This document shows positions 1 to 4,884 of a stretch of 6,402 nucleotides of DNA, in pieces; positions within the stretch are counted from its first letter, which is position 1; each line of letters opens with the position of its first letter. The stretch is taken from contig JAKLHL010000084.1 in assembly GCA_022710165.1 (NCBI GenBank), positions 1 through 6,402 on the forward strand. The letters are read 5' to 3'. Below the pieces are notes generated by a model. The model was given only the letters and a program-made list of their open reading frames with translations, did not search any database and was not told the origin of the DNA. Both the position numbers and the translations under genes were made by a program. The stretch is from Bdellovibrionales bacterium (GTDB lineage: Bacteria > Bdellovibrionota > JAFGOL01).

Positions 1-26
1 CTTTTTGTTTTCAATGATCTTGTATG

Positions 27-809
27 CTATTTTTTGTTCTTTTTATTTATAGCTTTCTTAAAAACTATATATTTTGGGGTCTCGTGCCTGTAAATATAGT
101 CGCCGTTCTTTTCTTGCATGAATAAATAGTCGTTACCATCTATTGTTTTTATCTCGTACTTGCTGGCCGTTACATCATTCTTATGCATCAAGACTTCTTT
201 GGTCCATGTCATATAGGGTTTGTTGGTCTTTCCATTTTTAAGGAAAACGACTTCTTTAAAGCAACGGTCTCCACCTTTCCATTTTTTATCTGTAGGCTTG
301 AATTCATCTGTTTCAGTTATGTAATCCACGAAGCTCCATTTACCCAAAACCTCAGGGTGATCTATAAAAGGAAGATCTATATTGTCCTTTGTGGCTTCCA
401 TGTATTTGCCTTTAATGAAATCAAAGGCCATGTCTTTTGTATAGAAAGCGATGCAATCGCCTATGAACCATCCTTCGATCTTGCCGTTCTTGTGTACCTT
501 GTTTATCTTTTGTCTTCCAAAATTTTCATCCCTGGTGACAGTTAGAGCTTTGTTGTTCAATTTTTTCCAGATCTCTCCGCTTTCAAGTTCTTTATATCCT
601 TCTCTATCTTTTTGAACGTAACACTTTTTTTCGCCTGTCATATTACAGTTAAGGTATGCCGTTATACCATCGTCATCCTTTTCTATCTTTTTGAATGCAC
701 ATTCTCCAAATCCAGATGTGGCCCTGTTGTATGTTTCTTCCCTCGGGACCCACGCATAAATAGTTCCAGATAAGAACAGAACCATTACAATGAACATAAA
801 AGTTCTCAT
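27..809 (-). CDS. Secreted protein of unknown function with a C-terminal beta-rich domain like those on Firmicutes regulators
   Basis: The protein has 260 residues from the ATG at 809. I chose this start because an AAGGAGG Shine-Dalgarno lies 8 nt upstream; a TTG six codons earlier would overlap that site. Residues 1-19 form a signal peptide with a hydrophobic core at about 4-16 and likely cleavage after YA at 18-19. There is no lipobox, so a periplasmic or secreted location is inferred. The mature part is lysine-rich and mostly beta-like, with Cys at 37, 55, 63, 119 and 183 that could form disulfides. Residues about 147-252 (PFIDHPEVLGKWSFVDY, then TWTK, TASKYEIK, DYLF, NGDYIYR and PKYIVFKK) match my memory of a domain at the C-terminus of Bacillus and Clostridium BlaR1-like and AraC-type proteins. 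The domain's function is not known to me, and no catalytic motif is visible. It is the last minus-strand gene here, 58 nt after the coiled-coil gene, and stops with TAG. Confidence 0.85.
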   Translation of the reverse strand: MRTFMFIVMVLFLSGTIYAWVPREETYNRATSGFGECAFKKIEKDDDGITAYLNCNMTGEKKCYVQKDREGYKELESGEIWKKLNNKALTVTRDENFGRQKINKVHKNGKIEGWFIGDCIAFYTKDMAFDFIKGKYMEATKDNIDLPFIDHPEVLGKWSFVDYITETDEFKPTDKKWKGGDRCFKEVVFLKNGKTNKPYMTWTKEVLMHKNDVTASKYEIKTIDGNDYLFMQEKNGDYIYRHETPKYIVFKKAINKKNKK

Positions 810-817
810 AGAGTGAA

Positions 818-824
818 CCTCCTT
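818..824 (-). promoter_or_regulatory. Ribosome binding site that fixes the start of the secreted-protein gene
   Basis: On the minus strand this reads AAGGAGG, a near-perfect anti-16S complement, and it ends 8 nt before the ATG at 809. It decides between that ATG and a TTG at 827 that would give a six-residue longer protein. The longer reading would place the site inside its own second and third codons, and it would put charged residues ahead of a signal peptide that already starts well at the ATG. Confidence 0.85.
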
Positions 825-867
825 CAATTTTTATTTGTCTAGATTGTATAGGAATTAGAGGATTTTT

Positions 868-1695
868 CTATTCTTTTTTAGGGTTTATCTCAAGCAGTGA
901 GGTCGATAGTCTTAGGGCCTTTATTACTCTTTCTGCCTTCTCTTCGTTCTCTTTTGCAAGTTCCTGAAGAGTTATGACTTTTTCTTTTAGCCCCTCTATC
1001 TCGAACTCAAGACTGTCTATATGCTGTTTTAATTGAAGTATCTTTTGGTCTTTGGCTGAAAGAAGCGTCTCACTGTCGTTCCTCATTATCTCTAGCTTGT
1101 TCGCAAGTTCTTTTTCCCTGAACCTTATTTTCCTGATGTCCTGCCTTACTTTCATTTTCATTTCTTCGTGTGTTTGAGCGAGTTTGTTATATTTTTCCTC
1201 TATTATGGCTGCCCTGTTGAGTTGTGCTTCCATGTTCAGCTTTACGTTAACGTCAGCATTACTTAACTCGGCTTTTATCTTTTTGTTCTCAGACTCCGCT
1301 TCTCCTAATCGTGTCATGTACTCTTCAAGCTCTTTTTTCTGGGAATTTATAAGGGCCTTTTGCTTGGTGTTCTGTTCTTCAAAATTAGACAATCTTTGCT
1401 GAAGTTCTTCTAGTGTGTTTATGGAGCCTTGTTTTACCTCGACAGGCTTTTCTGGGACTTTGTTGTCTTCTTCTTTTATGTTGAGTTCTTCTGGGATAGG
1501 TATTTCTATATTGTCGAGCTCAGGGTCGTCGCTAAAACTTATTATTCCATCATTTACTACTGGGATCTTTTTTTCAAGGCCTGTAATATCCTCAGAAGAA
1601 AACGCGTTGGTGACAGAAGTGTTCTTTGTCTTGTCGCTTTTTTCAAGCTCACCGAGGATATCCCTTAATGCTTTTTTCTTCCCATTACTTACCAT
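868..1695 (-). CDS. Cytoplasmic coiled-coil protein of unknown function
   Basis: The protein has 275 residues with no signal peptide or membrane segment. The ATG at 1695 is preceded by AAGGAAGG at 9 nt. I do not recognise the gene. Three parts are visible. Residues 1-20 are a short basic/amphipathic head (KKKALRDILGELEKS). Residues about 21-90 are a low-complexity, acidic and proline-containing linker (for example DDPELDNIEIPIPEE). Residues about 92-265 are a long, almost proline-free run rich in Glu, Lys, Leu and Gln with heptad-like hydrophobic spacing, which predicts an extended coiled coil. A tail with LRLSTSLLEINPKKE ends the protein. No ATPase, SMC or enzymatic motif is present. This layout is typical of scaffold or adaptor proteins, but that is inference. 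It follows prmC by 53 nt on the same strand with no clear terminator between, so it may be the fourth gene of the rpmE-prfA-prmC transcript. It stops with TAG. Confidence 0.85.
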   Translation of the reverse strand: MVSNGKKKALRDILGELEKSDKTKNTSVTNAFSSEDITGLEKKIPVVNDGIISFSDDPELDNIEIPIPEELNIKEEDNKVPEKPVEVKQGSINTLEELQQRLSNFEEQNTKQKALINSQKKELEEYMTRLGEAESENKKIKAELSNADVNVKLNMEAQLNRAAIIEEKYNKLAQTHEEMKMKVRQDIRKIRFREKELANKLEIMRNDSETLLSAKDQKILQLKQHIDSLEFEIEGLKEKVITLQELAKENEEKAERVIKALRLSTSLLEINPKKE

Positions 1696-1748
1696 AGGTG
1701 CTTACCTTCCTTAAGCATACGGCTTATCGGCCTTTTTGGGAATTAACT

Positions 1749-2621
1749 TTAGTTGGGCCTTAAAGCCTTTACTACTCTTGGATTTCCAGTCAGATCTTTG
1801 TGTATGGTCGTTTTGTCCCAGTTTTTAAAGATCTGGCATACATCCTTGGATTGATTATAACCTATTTCCATAAATAGTGGGGCAGAGGGTTTTAAAAATC
1901 TTTGGCCAGAGTCAGCAACTTGTCTGTAGTAGTAGAGGCCGTCAGTTCCGCCTTTGAGGGCTTCAATAGGTTCAAAAAGGGTTATCTGCATCGATACGCT
2001 CTTTAGGTCCTGAGGGCTTATATAAGGCGGATTACAAACTATCGCGTCAAATCTTAGGTCCTTGTTCAAGGTAGAAAAAAGGTCAGACTCTATGACTTTA
2101 GCTCTTTTTTCAAGTTCGTGCCTTTTAATGTTCTTCAAAGTGTATTCGATCGGCGCCTTATGTTTATCAACAAAGACACAATTACTGTTCGGGAAAGTTT
2201 TTAAGAGGCTTATCCCTATGCATCCGCTCCCGCAGCAAAGGTCCATGAACAAAAGTTCTTTCTTCTTGTCGTGGAAGTGTTTTTCTACGAGCTCTACCAG
2301 TGTTTCTGTGTCCTGCCTTGGTATGAGAACACCTTTGCCTACGTAAAAATTAAGAGAGTAGAATTCAGTCTCACCGCTTATATATTGGACGGGCTCAAGA
2401 GAAAGTCTTCTAGCAAGCCATGACTTGAACTTTTCTTCGTCTTCTTTGCTTAGCTCTTTATCCGGGTTGGTCTTTATATAAGTTCTATTGCTATTAAGGA
2501 GGCTTGTTAACAAAAAGTATACATCACTTTCTATATGTCTTTTTGTTTCTTTGTCGTCCTGAAGATATAGTCCATAGGTGAGTGCGTCGATGCCAAAACC
2601 AAGAGCTTCTTTTATCTTCAT
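1749..2621 (-). CDS. prmC: Peptide chain release factor N5-glutamine methyltransferase PrmC
   Basis: PrmC transfers a methyl group from S-adenosylmethionine to the side-chain amide of the GGQ glutamine in release factors 1 and 2, which speeds peptide release. The 290-residue length is normal for the family. The N-terminal helical domain (about 1-75) is followed by EPVQYISG at 76-83 and by PRQDTETLVE at 101-110, the family's PR-x-D/E-TE motif with Gln in place of the common Pro. The Rossmann SAM-binding motif I is at 126-139 (MDLCCGSGCIGISL; many homologues have DLGTGSG). The catalytic NPPY tetrapeptide that holds the substrate glutamine is at 197-200. GGTDGLYYYR at 224-233 and GNPRV at 279-283 are also characteristic. 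The start ATG overlaps the prfA stop in ATGA, with AGGA only about 4 nt upstream. Translation is therefore probably coupled to that of its substrate RF1. It ends with TAA. Confidence 0.97.
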   Translation of the reverse strand: MKIKEALGFGIDALTYGLYLQDDKETKRHIESDVYFLLTSLLNSNRTYIKTNPDKELSKEDEEKFKSWLARRLSLEPVQYISGETEFYSLNFYVGKGVLIPRQDTETLVELVEKHFHDKKKELLFMDLCCGSGCIGISLLKTFPNSNCVFVDKHKAPIEYTLKNIKRHELEKRAKVIESDLFSTLNKDLRFDAIVCNPPYISPQDLKSVSMQITLFEPIEALKGGTDGLYYYRQVADSGQRFLKPSAPLFMEIGYNQSKDVCQIFKNWDKTTIHKDLTGNPRVVKALRPN

Positions 2622-3688
2622 TTTTCCTGACTGTGTTTTAGGGCTTCTGCCTGGTAATGAGTTATAAGGCCGGATATCATCTCGTCTATTTCACCGTTCA
2701 TGAACTGTTCAAGCTTGTATATGGTGAGTCCTATCCTGTGGTCCGTTATTCGTCCCTGAGGATAATTGTATGTCCTTATTCTTTCAGATCTATCGCCAGA
2801 GCCTACCATCTGTTTTCTTTCGCTGGCTCTTGAAGTGTTGGCGTCGTTCTGCATTTTCTCGAAGATCCTTGCCTTTAGAACGGTAAGAGCTTTTGCCTTG
2901 TTCTTGTGCTGGCTTCTTTCGTCCTGGCAGGTAACTACAGTACCGGTAGGCAGATGGGTTATCCTTACTGCTGAGTCAGTTGTGTTGACGTGCTGTCCGC
3001 CAGCGCCTCCAGCCCTATAAACGTCTATTTGCAGATCACCTGGTTTTATATCAAGCTCTATGTCTTCAGCCTCTGGAAGTATTGCTACTGTTGCTGCTGA
3101 TGTATGTATCCTTCCGCTTGCCTCAGTCTCTGGGACTCTTTGTACCCTATGCGTTCCACCCTCGTACTTTAGTTTGCTATAGACTTGTTTGCCGTCTATC
3201 ATGGCGATGACTTCTTTATAACCGCCTATGCCTATGGGGCTTGAGCTCATTATCTCTACTTTCCATCCGTTCCTTTCTGCGTAACGGGCGTACATCCTGA
3301 AAAGATCTGCGGCAAATATAGCGGCCTCGTCGCCGCCTGTGCCGGCACGGATCTCTATTATGACGTTCTTGTCATCGTTTGGGTCTTTAGGTATCAAGAG
3401 GATCTTTAATTCTTCCTCAAGTTTTGGGCGTTGCTCTTTTAGACGTGTAAGTTCTTCCTTGGCCATCTCTTTCAGTTCTTCATCAGAACTTTCCAAGAGC
3501 TCGGAGTTCTCTTCTATTTCTTTTGCTACTTTTTTATATTCCAGATATTTTTCAACGATAGATCCCATCTGAGCTCGTTCTTTGCTATATTCCACAAGTT
3601 TTACGCGGTCAGAGGCTGTAGCAGGGTCTGAGAGCAGACGCTCCAGCTCGTTGTATCTTTTTAGAACGCTTTCTAGTTTGCTAAACAC
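2618..3688 (-). CDS. prfA: Peptide chain release factor 1 (RF1)
   Basis: RF1 recognises UAA and UAG in the ribosomal A site and triggers hydrolysis of peptidyl-tRNA. The 356 residues match the usual length. The N-terminal helical domain begins MFSKLESVLKRYNELERLLS, very like family members. EIRAGTGGDEAAIFAADL (about 112-129) opens the core. The anticodon-like P-x-T tripeptide is PET at 186-188, followed by GRIHTSAATVA; this identifies RF1, since RF2 has SPF. The catalytic GGQ is at 230-232 in GAGGQHVNTTDSA, and Gln232 is the expected PrmC target. CQDERSQHKNK (254-264) and NYPQGRITDHRIG (308-320) are further family signatures. The start is GTG; an in-frame TAA lies immediately before it, so it cannot start earlier, and no Shine-Dalgarno is evident. 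It begins 4 nt after rpmE and overlaps prmC by 4 nt. Its own stop is TGA, which RF2 rather than RF1 reads. Confidence 0.98.
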   Translation of the reverse strand: MFSKLESVLKRYNELERLLSDPATASDRVKLVEYSKERAQMGSIVEKYLEYKKVAKEIEENSELLESSDEELKEMAKEELTRLKEQRPKLEEELKILLIPKDPNDDKNVIIEIRAGTGGDEAAIFAADLFRMYARYAERNGWKVEIMSSSPIGIGGYKEVIAMIDGKQVYSKLKYEGGTHRVQRVPETEASGRIHTSAATVAILPEAEDIELDIKPGDLQIDVYRAGGAGGQHVNTTDSAVRITHLPTGTVVTCQDERSQHKNKAKALTVLKARIFEKMQNDANTSRASERKQMVGSGDRSERIRTYNYPQGRITDHRIGLTIYKLEQFMNGEIDEMISGLITHYQAEALKHSQEK

Positions 3689-3692
3689 TTAG

Positions 3693-3914
3693 TTATTTTT
3701 TAACTGTTTTAGTGGTCCTGCTGTATCTCTTGTTGAACTTCTCAACTCTTCCAGCAGTATCCATCAATTTCTGTTTGCCGGTAAAGAAAGGGTGGCAATG
3801 TGAGCATATCTCAAGCTTTATCTCTGGTGCTATTGTAGAACGGGTCTCGAACTCGTTCCCGCAAGCGCAAGATACTTTTGTCTTTTCATACTTTGGGTGG
3901 ATCTTTTCTTTCAT
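3693..3914 (-). CDS. rpmE: 50S ribosomal protein L31, zinc-binding (C+) type
   Basis: The protein has 73 residues, normal for L31, a small protein of the large subunit near the central protuberance that bridges to the 30S head. It opens MKEKIHPKYE and carries the diagnostic HPFFTGKQKLMDTAGRVEKF at 41-60. Four cysteines at 16, 18, 37 and 40 (CAC and CSHC) provide the zinc-binding set of the C+ form. The zinc-independent paralogue made during zinc starvation lacks these, so this is the form expected under zinc-replete conditions. The ATG at 3914 has AGGAG upstream with a 10-nt spacer. It is the first gene of the rpmE-prfA-prmC cluster, lying downstream of an intrinsic terminator that isolates it from the lipoprotein gene. 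Many deltaproteobacteria have rho just upstream of rpmE, but rho is not in this window. It stops with TAA. Confidence 0.97.
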   Translation of the reverse strand: MKEKIHPKYEKTKVSCACGNEFETRSTIAPEIKLEICSHCHPFFTGKQKLMDTAGRVEKFNKRYSRTTKTVKK

Positions 3915-3948
3915 TGTCTTTTTTCTCCTAAATTCTAAAAGTCCGGTA

Positions 3949-3978
3949 ATTACTACTATATCCAGCCTTTGTTTTCAA
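3949..3978 (-). promoter_or_regulatory. Candidate sigma-70 promoter of the rpmE-prfA-prmC operon
   Basis: On the minus strand TTGAAA (3978-3973, five of six matches to TTGACA) is followed after 18 nt by AGTAAT (3954-3949, four of six matches to TATAAT). An overlapping TATAGT at 3960-3955 is a better -10 but has no -35 at the right distance. A promoter is expected in this short gap because the upstream gene ends in an intrinsic terminator. The match is modest, and the exact hexamers are uncertain. Confidence 0.4.
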
Positions 3979-4003
3979 GGGGTTTTTAGTCCGTAAAAAT
4001 AAG

Positions 4004-4031
4004 AGGGGGAGCTTTTAACAAAGCTCCCCCT
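4004..4031 (-). terminator. Strong intrinsic terminator after the lipoprotein gene
   Basis: A perfect 12-bp inverted repeat pairs AGGGGGAGCTTT (4004-4015) with AAAGCTCCCCCT (4020-4031) around a 4-nt loop. Read on the minus strand, the hairpin begins 23 nt after the lipoprotein TAA and is followed by TCTTATTTTTA, a serviceable U tract. On the plus strand the hairpin is followed by GAACATATA with no U tract, so it acts in the minus direction only. It separates the lipoprotein transcript from the rpmE operon. Confidence 0.93.
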
Positions 4032-4054
4032 GAACATATAAACAGCTGATATTC

Positions 4055-4738
4055 TTATTTAAAAGCCATAGTTGGAGTGTCCAGCCAGCAACGTGGGGCT
4101 GTTATTGGGTCAAAAATAAAGACCCTGTTAGTGAAATCCAGCACCAGTGTTATGTTCCCAGGGACTTCCAGTGGGTCGGTAAGACTTATTATCTGGTGAG
4201 GGGTTACACCATTCGCCTCAGGTGCTGCTTGATCTGTTGTTGCGAATATATATACGGTGTTATTGCTGTCATCTATTGTTATAGGGTTAAAATTCTCGTC
4301 GACCCAGGTCTCGCCATCATCACCTCTTGCTATATCGTAAGTGTAGGTCTCTCCTTCAACGCAAGTTTCTGTTGCATCAGTTACATCTGGTTTAAAGTCC
4401 ATAGTATCTGAAAGTTTTATTACCATACAGTTATAAACACCGTCGGCAGGGCTTCCCTCGAACAAGGTTGGATTATCGAACATATTGAATTTTTTTCCGC
4501 TGGTGCCATAGTCTTTTACTTGTACAAGGCCTGTACAGCCAGGGTCTGTGCTCAACCATATGGTGTTAAGTGTGACTTCTTCAAAGGTCGGGGAACCTAT
4601 ATAGGTTATAGTCTCGTTTGCTGTAGCAGCATCCATGGTGGCGGCACCAAATACCTTGAAAGTACCGTCTTCACCACCGCAAGACGTCATTGATAAAAAA
4701 ACAGGGATGACCACAAGCGTCAAAAAGATCTTCTTCAT
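4055..4738 (-). CDS. Predicted lipoprotein of unknown function
   Basis: The protein has 227 residues from the ATG at 4738, which has AGGAGG 5 nt upstream. The N-terminus is a lipoprotein signal: MKK, a hydrophobic core at about 4-16, then SMTSC with Cys20 as the lipidated residue. Met at -3 is tolerated but not the commonest lipobox residue. Gly follows at +2, which in the E. coli rule favours sorting to the outer membrane. The mature domain is acidic, rich in Thr, Asp and Gly, and looks mostly beta: NETITYIGSP, YTYDIARGDDGETW, NTVYIFATTD and ITLVLDFTNRVFIFD. Cysteines at 68, 104, 126 and 217 could form two disulfides in the periplasm. No enzymatic motif is visible, and I do not recognise the family. 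It is a single-gene unit with a good promoter upstream and a strong terminator downstream. Substrate or partner is unknown. It ends with TAA. Confidence 0.88.
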   Translation of the reverse strand: MKKIFLTLVVIPVFLSMTSCGGEDGTFKVFGAATMDAATANETITYIGSPTFEEVTLNTIWLSTDPGCTGLVQVKDYGTSGKKFNMFDNPTLFEGSPADGVYNCMVIKLSDTMDFKPDVTDATETCVEGETYTYDIARGDDGETWVDENFNPITIDDSNNTVYIFATTDQAAPEANGVTPHQIISLTDPLEVPGNITLVLDFTNRVFIFDPITAPRCWLDTPTMAFK

Positions 4739-4768
4739 AAAAACCTCCTAAATTGAGCTTAAGGCAAG

Positions 4769-4797
4769 ATGTTAATCCCTATATGCAAAGAGGTCAA
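4769..4797 (-). promoter_or_regulatory. Sigma-70-type promoter of the lipoprotein gene
   Basis: On the minus strand TTGACC (4797-4792, five of six matches to TTGACA) and TAACAT (4774-4769, four of six matches to TATAAT) are separated by exactly 17 nt. The start of transcription would fall near 4762, giving a short leader of about 24 nt that contains the AGGAGG site. Position and spacing are both what a housekeeping promoter should show. Confidence 0.62.
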
Positions 4798-4827
4798 TTG
4801 AGAGCCTGTTTTGTATGGTTGATTTTT

Positions 4828-4853
4828 AGAGTGTTCCGGGATAAAGATACTCT
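4828..4853 (+). promoter_or_regulatory. Imperfect inverted repeat upstream of the carboxylase gene
   Basis: AGAGTGTT (4828-4835) can pair with GATACTCT (4846-4853), counting two G-U pairs, around a 10-nt loop. It lies about 30 nt before the carboxyltransferase start. It could be a weak leader hairpin, an operator half-site pair, or chance. No convincing -35/-10 pair was found on the plus strand in this 146-nt gap, so the gene's promoter is not assigned. Confidence 0.25.
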
Positions 4854-4884
4854 GCTGACCATATAAAGCGAGAGAGGTTAAACG

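Noticed and set aside
183..545. Open frame of 120 codons on the plus strand inside the secreted-protein gene
   Set aside because: It lies wholly opposite a gene with a signal peptide, a strong ribosome site and recognisable domain pattern; its translation has no family features and no Shine-Dalgarno.
810..867. Possible promoter for the secreted-protein gene, with TATACA on the minus strand at 850-845
   Set aside because: The -10-like hexamer has no acceptable -35 at 16-18 nt; the gene may simply be read from upstream.
1184..1714. Several plus-strand open frames rich in Ser, Phe and Leu opposite the coiled-coil gene
   Set aside because: The Ser/Phe/Leu richness is the expected antisense reading of a Glu/Lys/Leu-rich coiled coil, so they are shadows.
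1696..1748. Possible terminator between prmC and the coiled-coil gene (GGCCGATAAGCC on the minus strand)
   Set aside because: The stem is only 3 bp and no U tract follows, so it cannot be supported as a terminator.
2298..2330. Gln in place of the usual Pro in the PrmC motif (PRQDTE), considered as a sign of lost function
   Set aside because: All other PrmC signatures including NPPY are intact, and the gene is coupled to prfA, so it is most likely functional variation.
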